Source of the DNA: Allolobophora icterica | Lineage: Eukaryota; Annelida; Clitellata; Crassiclitellata; Lumbricidae | Direction: 5' to 3' | Assembly: GCA_963556255.1 (NCBI GenBank) | Contig: OY744607.1 | Location: forward strand, 1,623,627-1,687,626 | DNA length: 64,000 bases | Shown: positions 10,454 through 17,675 of the stretch, one piece after another | How positions within the stretch are numbered: position 1 is the first letter of the stretch | Layout of the letters: the number at the start of each line of letters is the position of its first letter | The notes under the pieces: model-generated | What the model was told of the DNA's origin: nothing | Seen by the model: the letters and a program-made list of their open reading frames with translations, nothing else | Database searches by the model: none | Translations under genes and position numbers: made by a program

Positions 10454-11242
10454 ATGGAAGTGAAAGACTTAACGTGGAACGATTTACAATCGAAAAGATT
10501 TAATATCAACCTATTACCTAAAAGTATAAGGGGTGTAATAGTTTGGAAATCGGGATGTGGTAAGACGATGTTATTGTTAAACTTACTTTTGAGACCTGGA
10601 TGGCTCGATTATAACAATTTACAAGTATTCGGAAAATCTCTATTTCAGCTGGAGTACAAAATTCTTAAGAAGGCATTCGAAGAAAAACTACCAAAAGAAA
10701 CGATCATCAAGCTGTTTAACATTCGAGATGAGATAATGAGGTCTAATATTTCTCCGGCGTGCGTTGTAGAAGAGATAGCGAAAGAGTTAAGAGACAAGTC
10801 GGATATCGAATGCAGGTTTTACGAATCCGCGAATGATGTACCGGATCCGAGAGAGTTGAGCCGTGAAAAGAAGAACTTGATGATTTTTGACGATTTACAA
10901 TTAGAAAAGCAGAACAAATGCGAAACGTATTATATTAGGGGCAGACATAGTAACGTCGACTGTTTGTACCTCGCCCAGAATTATTTTAAATTGCCTAGGC
11001 AGACTATCAGAGAGAACGCAAACTTTATTTGTTTATTTCCCCAAGACATGAAGAACGTTTCCCATATCTACAACGATCATGTAAGTACGGACATGTCTAT
11101 AGAGGAATTTAAAAAACTATGCGTGGAGTCGTGGAAACAACCGCATCAATTCGTAGTTATCGACTTAACGAGTGAAAGGAGCAGCGGTAAATACCGTTGT
11201 GGATTAGATGAATTTTACATCCCCAATTCTGAATTAAAATAA
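10454..11242 (+). CDS. A32/FtsK-like genome-packaging ATPase
   Basis: Of 262 residues, the P-loop is at 31-38 (WKSGCGKT) and Walker B at 141-148 (NLMIFDDL), followed by YLAQNYF, the sensor strand typical of FtsK-HerA/A32 packaging ATPases. These pump viral DNA into the preformed capsid, and Polintons encode one. The first position of the P-loop, normally Gly or Ala, is Trp here: codon TGG at 10544-10546, one base from GGG. That could weaken nucleotide binding. The ATG follows an AT-rich leader; the stop is 18 bases before the next ATG. It is the first gene of the plus-strand virion cluster. Confidence 0.92.
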   Translation: MEVKDLTWNDLQSKRFNINLLPKSIRGVIVWKSGCGKTMLLLNLLLRPGWLDYNNLQVFGKSLFQLEYKILKKAFEEKLPKETIIKLFNIRDEIMRSNISPACVVEEIAKELRDKSDIECRFYESANDVPDPRELSREKKNLMIFDDLQLEKQNKCETYYIRGRHSNVDCLYLAQNYFKLPRQTIRENANFICLFPQDMKNVSHIYNDHVSTDMSIEEFKKLCVESWKQPHQFVVIDLTSERSSGKYRCGLDEFYIPNSELK

Positions 11243-11260
11243 TATAATATACTAGTAAAA

Positions 11261-11872
11261 ATGGAAGAACTCCTCGTGAAGATACAGGTGAACACAGCAC
11301 AGACTGCGACTAACACGAATCCTAAATCGTCGTTTTACATTTTAGTGGGTAACGAAAAGGACAGAACCGCACGAATAATAACGAGGAACAATCCTGTAAT
11401 CGAACTAGATAAAACCAAAAAGTATGAAATGGCTCTAGTCGATTTGTATACTTACTACGTGTTTCCTAACATAGACGCGAGCAACAACAACTTCAGGTAT
11501 TCGCCGGATCATGGTGTGACGTGGTTTGACGTAGATATTCCAGAAGGGTCCTACGAACTCACGGATATAAACGACTATGTGAAGAAAATCATGAAAGAGA
11601 ACGGCCATTACGATGCCGGAAACGAAGAACATAGCATTACGTTAGAACCGAACACTAATACGTTGAAGGCGGTGTTGACTATCGCTACGAATTACGAGGT
11701 CGATTTTAGAACCGCGAACTCGATTAGAACCGTTCTAGGTTTCGAAAGTCGTCTATACATAGCCGGGTATAACGAATCGGAGAATATTGTGAATATAATG
11801 AACATAGACAGCTTTCGAGTAACTAGCGACATAATCGGGGTTCGTACTCGAATGGATCGACGACGAACGTGA
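11261..11872 (+). CDS. Minor capsid (penton-like) protein, N-terminal part
   Basis: 203 codons that match the amino-terminal three quarters of the Polinton minor capsid protein, a single jelly roll thought to form pentons at capsid vertices. The segment has beta-strand-rich sequence with YEMALVDLYTYY and a helix YELTDINDYVKKIM. The frame goes wrong at the GGGG run at 11837-11840, after which the last dozen residues are Arg-rich nonsense ending at 11872. The rest of the protein continues in the -1 frame (next entry). A single lost G explains both pieces; no canonical slippery heptamer is present. Confidence 0.85.
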   Translation: MEELLVKIQVNTAQTATNTNPKSSFYILVGNEKDRTARIITRNNPVIELDKTKKYEMALVDLYTYYVFPNIDASNNNFRYSPDHGVTWFDVDIPEGSYELTDINDYVKKIMKENGHYDAGNEEHSITLEPNTNTLKAVLTIATNYEVDFRTANSIRTVLGFESRLYIAGYNESENIVNIMNIDSFRVTSDIIGVRTRMDRRRT

Positions 11873-12060
11873 TATATTCGTTTTTCCCTACCGTTGGACC
11901 TGGTTATAAGATCATCCAAATCCCGGCTAATTTAATTTATCTCCCCGTTACGATGAATACGATTTCATCGATGGAAACGAGACTTACCGATCAAAATGGA
12001 AAACTAATTAACATTAGAGGGGAAGCGATGTCGATCAAGTTTCATATTAGAGAAGTGTGA
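11841..12060 (+). CDS. Minor capsid protein, C-terminal part (shifted frame)
   Basis: In the -1 frame relative to the preceding gene, the sequence from about 11841 to the stop at 12060 encodes the carboxy-terminal strands of the same jelly roll, including FFPTVGPGYKI, LIYLPVT and a closing MSIKFHIREV. The ATG at 11869 is internal and is unlikely to be a real start. Treat it as the second half of one broken gene. Confidence 0.8.
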
Positions 12061-12092
12061 AGACTTAAAACTTTATCTTAGTTATATATAAA

Positions 12093-12644
12093 ATGACTCA
12101 GTACACAAACTTCTGTGTTAATATTTCGGAAGGACAAAAAGACAAGATTAAACGAGCGCTTGAAGCGGGAATCGATGGCGTTAGTATTAGACTATCTCAC
12201 GATGATATGGATGGAGACCACGTTTTAGCTTTTACGAAAGCGCAAATTAATAAAATGAAGAATGCTTGTCAGAATGGAAAGGGCACGACGATCAAAATGA
12301 GTAAAACGCAATTAATATATAACGCTAAAGTCGAAGGCGGTTTTATCGGAGCTATATTACCATTTCTAGCTACTGCTGGAAAATTTCTTCTTTCTAGCGT
12401 AATCCCTAGTTTAGCACAAGGCGCTTTAAGCGGATTAGGTTCCGCGGCTACATCGAAACTTGTAGATAAAATAAGCGGATCGGGAGTAGTGTACGTTAAT
12501 AAAGGCGGCCTGGCTTGTAAAGTAAGACCGGATGGAAATGGGTTGTATCTGTCTCCGTGGTCGAAAGGTAGTACGGTGGGAACGGGATTGTATATGAAAA
12601 CGGGTAGCGGGTTGTATATGAAAACGGGTAGCGGGTTTTACTAG
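12093..12644 (+). CDS. pX/pVI-like membrane-active minor virion protein
   Basis: 183 residues. Residues 1-75 are a soluble region with SIRLSHDDMDGDHVLAFTKAQ. Residues 81-120 form one long hydrophobic, glycine- and alanine-rich segment (FIGAILPFLATAGKFLL). The tail holds repeated GLYMKTGSG and GLYLSP units. Polintons and adintoviruses commonly encode such a protein near the capsid genes, and it has been compared with adenovirus pX and pVI, which lie inside the capsid and can disrupt membranes. KVEGG-F directly before the hydrophobic part fits an adenain-type cleavage site. It starts at ATG 12093 behind TTATATATAAA. Function is inferred. Confidence 0.65.
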   Translation: MTQYTNFCVNISEGQKDKIKRALEAGIDGVSIRLSHDDMDGDHVLAFTKAQINKMKNACQNGKGTTIKMSKTQLIYNAKVEGGFIGAILPFLATAGKFLLSSVIPSLAQGALSGLGSAATSKLVDKISGSGVVYVNKGGLACKVRPDGNGLYLSPWSKGSTVGTGLYMKTGSGLYMKTGSGFY

Positions 12645-12716
12645 GTCCTAATTCGCCATTCCAAAATATTCCGATTCTCGGTATGTTGCTTTAAAAATAA
12701 TCCTCGTATAAATAAA

Positions 12717-13112
12717 ATGTCAGGATTCAACAGACCTATCCATAAATTTATAACGAAACCCGCTCGTCGAGTCGAAGTTAGAACCCAACCGAAAGAGGTG
12801 CGTTGGACGTTGAAAAGAGTGACGCATACACCCTGCAGGCAACTAGGTGGACTAAGATGGGAGATTTTTGCGCAAGAACTGATAACGATTCAACCTAGAG
12901 AAACAGCTATAGTGGTGTTAGGACTAGGCGTTCGAATGACAAAAGGATCGTGTCTAGTTTCGCTTAGACAGGAAATCAAAGCGAGTCTACGAGATGGAGT
13001 CATTACCGGACAAGTAGAAGACATCGAAATTACTATTCAAAACGACTCCGATTCCGTAGTTAGTATAATCGAAGGCGATTCGTTATGTTTCGTTAATTAT
13101 ATCGCAGTTTAA
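12717..13112 (+). CDS. dUTPase-fold-like protein without active-site motifs
   Basis: 131 residues. From about residue 44 the order of elements follows trimeric dUTPases: GGLRWEIFA in place of the AGYDL strand, IQPRETAIVVLGLGV, GSCLVSLRQEI in place of the RSS motif, DGVITGQVEDIEITI in place of GVID-DYRGEI, NDSDSVVSII, then EGDSLCFVNY in place of GDRIAQ. The catalytic Asp, the Ser of RSS and the glycine-rich carboxy terminus are absent, so it is more likely a structural or decoy relative than an enzyme. The match is by eye only. It lies between two virion-type genes, 72 and 28 bases from its neighbours. Confidence 0.5.
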   Translation: MSGFNRPIHKFITKPARRVEVRTQPKEVRWTLKRVTHTPCRQLGGLRWEIFAQELITIQPRETAIVVLGLGVRMTKGSCLVSLRQEIKASLRDGVITGQVEDIEITIQNDSDSVVSIIEGDSLCFVNYIAV

Positions 13113-13140
13113 AAATAATATCCTATAATTATAAAAAAGA

Positions 13141-13707
13141 ATGGATATCCCACTGAAAACGAAAATCGATGGAAGCGCACACGTTTACCGACTTTCGAAA
13201 ATCACTGAAATTCAAGAAGAGCTCAACCGGGAACGTGAAAAAAGAGAGACTCTAGGTAAAAAGTATCGTAAAGGCATTAGGATTATCAACGTAGTAGACG
13301 GTATATCGACTCTAGTCGCGTTGGGTTCAACTGCTTCAGCGATCACGGTTCTGTCTACGATAGTCGCGGCACCTATCGCGATAGGTCTACAAACACTGGC
13401 GGTTGGAGCGGGTGTTTTCAGCGTGATCGGACGTGTGATCAACAGAAAGCTCACACCAAAGGCAGAGAAGCACGAAAATATTAAAACGTTAGCCGAAGCG
13501 AGACTCAACACCATCAGTCACTACATCTCGAAATCTTTGGAAGACGGTAATATTTCGGATGAGGAATACTCGTTAATTCTAAACGAACGCGTGAAATTTA
13601 ACGAAATGAAAGAAGAAATCAGAAAATCAGAAAATCGAGAAACTATAGCCGAGTCGTTGAAGGATGCGTTTGGGAAATCGATGAAAAACGAAGAACGTAA
13701 AACATAG
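13141..13707 (+). CDS. Conserved Polinton protein with two membrane segments
   Basis: 188 residues. Residues 20-46 are a charged helix (QEELNREREKRETLGKKY). Residues 50-100 contain two hydrophobic stretches (STLVALGSTASAITVLSTI and AAPIAIGLQTLAVGAGVF). The rest is an alpha-helical charged tail with LEDGNISDEEYSLI. I recall this protein type next to Polinton structural genes, without known function; a membrane-active or assembly role would fit. The ATG follows ATAATTATAAAAAAGA. A hairpin lies 58 bases after the stop. Confidence 0.6.
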   Translation: MDIPLKTKIDGSAHVYRLSKITEIQEELNREREKRETLGKKYRKGIRIINVVDGISTLVALGSTASAITVLSTIVAAPIAIGLQTLAVGAGVFSVIGRVINRKLTPKAEKHENIKTLAEARLNTISHYISKSLEDGNISDEEYSLILNERVKFNEMKEEIRKSENRETIAESLKDAFGKSMKNEERKT

Positions 13708-13764
13708 AACATAAACGTAAAACATAAAACATAAAAACGTAAAAAATCACGTTCATCCTATATC

Positions 13765-13803
13765 AATGTTTTAACGCGGGTTCCAAAAACGTGTTAAAAC
13801 ATT
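13765..13803 (+). terminator. Strong 3' hairpin after membrane protein gene
   Basis: Arms AATGTTTTAACGCG (13765-13778) and CGTGTTAAAACATT (13790-13803) pair over 14 positions with one G-U pair and an 11-base loop. It sits between two same-direction genes. Termination or mRNA 3'-end processing is inferred from position only. Confidence 0.6.
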
Positions 13804-13822
13804 ATACCGCATAGTTAAAATA

Positions 13823-14119
13823 ATGTCATTTCTAAAGATTAACGATCCCACCAAAAGAGACTTTATCGTCGAAGAGTTTCTGAAGACGAAGAAAAACATT
13901 CAACGAGATTATTTATCCGAGAAACTAGGCGATATAGGATTGCAGCGAGATTTGGTAAAGTTGTACAAGCCGATCGTGGACTCGCAATCGACCATATCGA
14001 AAGAACAAAACGCTTTGTTGTCTACTATTAAGGAAAACTCGGCAGCCACATCTAACGCTCTAAAAGCGCTTCCCGCATCGATATCGTCGTCGTTAAAAGC
14101 CATACAGCTTCCACAGTAG
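13823..14119 (+). CDS. DUF8207-like protein, N-terminal coiled-coil part
   Basis: 98 codons, mostly helical: DPTKRDFIVEEFLKTKKNIQ, then an amphipathic region with [18 protein letters not shown], then a serine/alanine stretch. It stops at TAG 14117-14119, but the +1 frame immediately downstream is open from 14118 into the next gene. In related Polintons, as I recall, the coiled coil and the following domain form one protein, so this is probably the first half of a frameshifted gene. The 56 bases at 13970-14025 are duplicated exactly at 8272-8327. Confidence 0.65.
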   Translation: MSFLKINDPTKRDFIVEEFLKTKKNIQRDYLSEKLGDIGLQRDLVKLYKPIVDSQSTISKEQNALLSTIKENSAATSNALKALPASISSSLKAIQLPQ

Positions 14120-14747
14120 GGCCTATCCCTCGATAGAGGCTTACGAGGATCCTATAGAAGACGTTAGAATGTTAGAATTAGGAGATGTGGCAACGAAATA
14201 CTTGTCCCAATACGCTTCTAATAAAAAGTCTACCGATACGACGTTCGGTCTAAATTCAAAAAAAGACGGGAAATTTTATATCGGAGACACACGCGTATCG
14301 TTCCAGAACGACGATATAATAGTCGGAGAGAAGACTTATACAGGTACTCCGGGACTTTGGGAGCTAGTGACTATGGCTAAACCGAACAGTTCGATTTACG
14401 ACGACAACGATATGTCTGATTACGTCGAGATTCTAGACGCGACGAATGCCATGAGACAACCTAACAATCCGAGTAAACCAAAATCGTCTAGAAGTGAAAA
14501 GTACAAATATATCATTAAACCGATATGGGAAATGAAGACTGGAAAACAGACGCCGAAGACGGGTAGAGGAGTCGTCGTAATTCCGCAAGATCCGAATGCT
14601 TTAGTAGAAATGTTGAGTCTGCGTTTCGCTAGCTACGACGCGGGTAATACGGGAGTAAGAAATGAGATCGTTGGTATATGCGATGAACTATTACGACAAA
14701 AAGAGATCGGTAAAGAACAGTATAAAAACTTAATGTTGCGATTATAA
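14120..14747 (+). CDS. DUF8207-like domain protein (second part)
   Basis: The frame is open from about 14118; the first in-frame ATG is at 14169 (192 codons). The YTGTPGLWELV motif is characteristic of DUF8207, a domain of unknown function that I know from Polinton-rich invertebrate proteomes. The carboxy-terminal part is basic with a helix ending QYKNLMLRL. The sequence between 14120 and 14168 has domain-like composition and no stop, so the start at 14169 is probably artificial. The last 9 codons plus the stop are part of a 29-bp repeat found again before the gene at 15384. Confidence 0.7.
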
Positions 14748-14749
14748 AA
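14721..14749 (+). repeat. 29-bp direct repeat, left copy
   Basis: TATAAAAACTTAATGTTGCG followed by ATTATAAAA. The other copy is at 15354-15382 with a single mismatch. The two bracket 604 bases holding a hairpin and the minus-strand Cys-rich gene. Confidence 0.95.
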
Positions 14750-14762
14750 AAAAACTTTGAAG

Positions 14763-14790
14763 ATTCTGTAACTCGCTTTAGTTACAGAAT
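14763..14790. terminator. Hairpin between convergent genes (1)
   Basis: Perfect 10-bp arms ATTCTGTAAC and GTTACAGAAT with an 8-base loop, 16 bases after the plus-strand stop and just beyond the minus-strand stop at 14796. It would serve both directions. Confidence 0.65.
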
Positions 14791-14795
14791 ATCGT

Positions 14796-15269
14796 TTACA
14801 CATATGTCGTTGTCGTAAAGATCTCCATTTCATCATTCATACGGTTATGGAACGCAACCTTCGCCGTGAGATACCTCTTTTCCAAGCTATTTAGCTTGTT
14901 CTTAAGGTCGTGAATGATCGACTCGAATTCATTAGCAACGATCTTTTTGGTAAGCTCATCCGAGATCTCTTCAGTATTATTCTCTAACGCGTTAGAGACT
15001 ACTTTAATGTAGTGGCAATCACTACACTCACTATAGCTACACTCGCTGTCGCTACACTCGCTATCGCTACACTCGCTGTCGCTACACTCGCTGTCGCTAC
15101 ACTCGCTACATTCTGAAGCGTCTCCGACTAGGTCGAAAACGTCGGTTACGAATTCACTACAAGCGTCTTTCACTTCGGAAATAAAAAGGGATATAATCTT
15201 TGCGTTATTAGAAGCCAGAGTTAAAAATGAGCCGGTCGATTTTTCAACGTGTTCTGAGTAGGAATCCAT
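14796..15269 (-). CDS. Acidic protein with ECSDS repeats, unknown function
   Basis: The best start is the ATG at 15269, preceded by GAGAATATAAA like other starts in the element; an earlier in-frame ATG at 15341 lacks this context. The protein has 157 residues: a serine-rich amino part, a central block of about six SECSD pentads encoded by a 15-bp tandem repeat (15040-15115), and a helical acidic tail with HDLKNKLNSLEKRYLTAK, likely a coiled coil. I recognise no family. It is the only minus-strand gene inside the plus-strand virion cluster and lies within a segment flanked by 29-bp direct repeats, so it looks like acquired cargo. Confidence 0.6.
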   Translation of the reverse strand: MDSYSEHVEKSTGSFLTLASNNAKIISLFISEVKDACSEFVTDVFDLVGDASECSECSDSECSDSECSDSECSDSECSYSECSDCHYIKVVSNALENNTEEISDELTKKIVANEFESIIHDLKNKLNSLEKRYLTAKVAFHNRMNDEMEIFTTTTYV

Positions 15270-15353
15270 TTTATATTCTCGTGTTGTTTTTATATTAACA
15301 GGAGAATATAAATAAACATTCGTAATTCTAACATCGAACAATCCAGTTCTGGA

Positions 15354-15382
15354 TATAAAAACTTAATATTGCGATTATAAAA
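15354..15382 (+). repeat. 29-bp direct repeat, right copy
   Basis: TATAAAAACTTAATATTGCG followed by ATTATAAAA, ending one base before the ATG at 15384. Here it supplies the AT-rich start-proximal leader of that gene, whereas the left copy is the coding end of the DUF8207-like gene. Confidence 0.95.
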
Positions 15383-15383
15383 C

Positions 15384-15854
15384 ATGCTCGTCATCGCTAA
15401 TAGAAGAATTAAGAGAAAACACGTTATAGGAGGAGCGGGAATAATGGATACTATTACGGGAGTTTTCAAGAAGCTCTTCACTTCGGATGTCGGTAAACGA
15501 GCCGCATCATCCGCCCTTAGCGCGGGTAAAGACGCCGCGAGAGAGTTGGCTAAAAAGGCGCTAGAAGTTGGAAAGAATACCACCGTAGAAGTTGGTAAAC
15601 GCTTGATGGATAAAGCTGTGACTAAACTCTTAGCAGCGTCGGTTCCGAAGACGCTTGTAGTCGAAACGATACCAGCGCTTACGCGAGAGAATGCAGCTAT
15701 CTTAGCACGGCTAATCGATAACGATGTAGGAACTACTGATATTAATAAGATACTAGCCGGTGATGGACTTTCTTCGAATGCCGTGTCCATTCGAGATCTA
15801 GTGCGTAGTCTCAACAACAATAACAAAAATGGAGCTGGATTGAAACTCGCGTGA
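15384..15854 (+). CDS. Basic alanine-rich virion-type protein
   Basis: 156 residues. RRIKRKHVIGGAGIMD at the start is followed by a long lysine/alanine-rich helix (KKLFTSDVGKRAASSALSAG) and a second helical region. I recall this protein type just before the major capsid gene of Polintons; a core or minor capsid role is inferred. HVIGG-A fits an adenain-like cleavage site (hydrophobic residue, any, Gly, Gly), and the maturation protease is encoded nearby. If cut there, the mature protein would begin at the alanine before GIMDT. It ends 29 bases before the major capsid ATG. Confidence 0.65.
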   Translation: MLVIANRRIKRKHVIGGAGIMDTITGVFKKLFTSDVGKRAASSALSAGKDAARELAKKALEVGKNTTVEVGKRLMDKAVTKLLAASVPKTLVVETIPALTRENAAILARLIDNDVGTTDINKILAGDGLSSNAVSIRDLVRSLNNNNKNGAGLKLA

Positions 15855-15883
15855 GTTTAAATAAATAATCTTTAGTAATTAAA

Positions 15884-17173
15884 ATGCAAACGAATATTCT
15901 AAACATTACAGCACCCTCAGAGGTCGACGAAGGAATCGAAAAATACGAATGGCACGAATACGAACCAGCAGCGAGAACGACTTTTAACACACCCGGCGAG
16001 ATTCGCATAAATATCGAAACTCAAGATCTATTTTGCCATCCCGCCGAATCTTACCTGCTTTTCGAAGGTAGGTTAGTCAAAGCGGATGGAACGGCGTACG
16101 CTAATGCTAACGCTGTAGCCCTCGCGAATAATGGACTCTTGCATCTTTTCAGTCAAATCGCGTATTCCCTATCGAATCAAGATATCGAAACGGTATTTCA
16201 CCCAGGCCAAGCAACGACGATGCTTGGTTTGCTTAAATATCCGGACGACTTCGCCAAAGCGCAAGGTCTTAATCAATTATGGTGCAAAGATACTGGGGCA
16301 ACCGCGGTTATAGCGGATAATGCGGGTTTCGCGACTCGTCAAGGGTATCTTATTCAAAAACCAACGACTAAGGGAACGTTTAGTTTCATCGTGCCCCTGA
16401 AACATATTTTCGGATTCTGCGAGGATTACGATAAAATAGTGTACGGTTTTAAGCACACGCTAACGATGGTTCGCAAATCGGACAACGACGCTATTTTTAG
16501 ACTCGCTGCCGTGGATGCTGGGAAAGTCGACGTCGAGAAAATCTCGTGGTTTATGCCGCACGTTACTCCGGCGGATATGGAGAAGATGCAATTGTACAAA
16601 ACTATCGAATCGAAAGCATCGGTACCCGTCGCATATCGAGCGCGACAATGCGATACTATAGGGGTTCCTCAATCCAATACTTTTAGTTGGCGTCTTAGCG
16701 TCAAGACGGCTCCTGAAAAACCTAGATGGATAGTCGTAGGATTTCAAACCGCTCGAAGCGACGGCAACCAAGAACATAACCCCTCGATTTTCGATCATTG
16801 CAACCTCAAAAACATGTACGTGATGATGAATCAAGAGAGATATCCGGCGGTCGACTACGACCTATCGTTTCCCAACCAGAAATTTTCGAGAGCTTATAGA
16901 GACGCGGCGTCGTTCAGCGAAAAGTTCTACGGAATGGATCCGTTGATTACGCAAAGCAACATCACTCCAGCCGATTACAAAGATCTATATCCGCTCATAG
17001 TTTTCGATGTTAGTAAACAATCGGAAAGACTGAAATCGTCGGTCGTCGATATCCAAATCAAAGCTACTTTTAGCGCCGCAGTCCCCGCCGATACGCAAGG
17101 TTACGCGGTTATAATTTCAGATAAGTTGCTAAACTTCCAGTCAGATGGACAGAAAATGAGCGTGGTGTATTAA
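15884..17173 (+). CDS. Major capsid protein, double jelly roll
   Basis: 429 residues, full length for the Polinton major capsid protein, the double-jelly-roll hexon-like subunit that builds the icosahedral shell. Recognisable pieces include the start (NITAPSEVDEGIEKYEWHEY), the strand-rich LLFEGRLVKADG, the segment LLHLFSQIAYSLSNQDIE, and the carboxy-terminal FDVSKQSERLKSSVVDIQIK. No frameshift is visible, in contrast to the minor capsid gene. The ATG follows AGTAATTAAA. A small GAAA-loop hairpin starts five bases after the stop. Confidence 0.93.
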   Translation: MQTNILNITAPSEVDEGIEKYEWHEYEPAARTTFNTPGEIRINIETQDLFCHPAESYLLFEGRLVKADGTAYANANAVALANNGLLHLFSQIAYSLSNQDIETVFHPGQATTMLGLLKYPDDFAKAQGLNQLWCKDTGATAVIADNAGFATRQGYLIQKPTTKGTFSFIVPLKHIFGFCEDYDKIVYGFKHTLTMVRKSDNDAIFRLAAVDAGKVDVEKISWFMPHVTPADMEKMQLYKTIESKASVPVAYRARQCDTIGVPQSNTFSWRLSVKTAPEKPRWIVVGFQTARSDGNQEHNPSIFDHCNLKNMYVMMNQERYPAVDYDLSFPNQKFSRAYRDAASFSEKFYGMDPLITQSNITPADYKDLYPLIVFDVSKQSERLKSSVVDIQIKATFSAAVPADTQGYAVIISDKLLNFQSDGQKMSVVY

Positions 17174-17177
17174 TCGT

Positions 17178-17193
17178 CTGTATGAAAATACAG
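17178..17193 (+). terminator. Small GAAA-loop hairpin after capsid gene
   Basis: CTGTAT-GAAA-ATACAG: a perfect 6-bp stem closed by a GNRA-type tetraloop. It lies in the 3' region of the major capsid gene and upstream of the next start at 17227. Confidence 0.5.
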
Positions 17194-17226
17194 TCTGTGT
17201 TTAAAGAAACTCTTGTAATATATAAA

Positions 17227-17601
17227 ATGAAACTGACAGAATTGCAAAAGTTAGCGAAGGAGAATAAGATTAGTAGGTATTCTTTTCTCAACAAACCAAA
17301 ACTAGCGGCGTTGCTGATCGAGAAAGGAGTGCTTACTCAGGAGGAGTTGGATAAACAACCGCTGAAAGTGACGAGTAAGGATGAAAAAGAAAGGTTGAAA
17401 CGTATAAGAACGCATCCTAAACGCGTACAAATTTTGGATAAGGAAACGGACACGATCGTTTTATACCCATCGATGTATAAGGCCGCGAAAGCGTTTAACC
17501 AAAGCGCGGGTTTAATAGCGATGTTTAATGGGAAAGTATATAAAAACAGATACGAAATTACGGTTTTCGATGTAAACGAAAACGCTGAAGACATCTTCTG
17601 A
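17227..17601 (+). CDS. SAP-like plus NUMOD1-like DNA-binding protein
   Basis: I place the start at ATG 17227, after AATATATAAA; the ATG at 17182 in the same frame lacks this leader. Residues 1-36 (MKLTELQKLAKENKISRYSF) look like a SAP/Rho-N helix-extension-helix, similar to the one at the amino end of the DNA polymerase of this element. After a basic linker, residues 65-115 (VQILDKETDTIVLYPSMYKA, then AAKAFNQSAG) resemble NUMOD1, a DNA-binding module of homing endonucleases. No nuclease domain is present. It could bind the element's DNA in replication or packaging, which is inference. It is convergent with the fibre gene. Confidence 0.6.
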   Translation: MKLTELQKLAKENKISRYSFLNKPKLAALLIEKGVLTQEELDKQPLKVTSKDEKERLKRIRTHPKRVQILDKETDTIVLYPSMYKAAKAFNQSAGLIAMFNGKVYKNRYEITVFDVNENAEDIF

Positions 17602-17615
17602 ATAATGCAACTTAC

Positions 17616-17651
17616 AGATACCTATCGCGTGTACTCGAACGATAGGTATCT
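17616..17651. terminator. Hairpin between convergent genes (2)
   Basis: Perfect 12-bp arms AGATACCTATCG and CGATAGGTATCT with a 12-base loop, 15 bases after the plus-strand stop and 25 before the minus-strand stop. It is the strongest of the element's 3' hairpins. Confidence 0.65.
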
Positions 17652-17675
17652 CCGGTTAAAATTTCTTTTATATCA

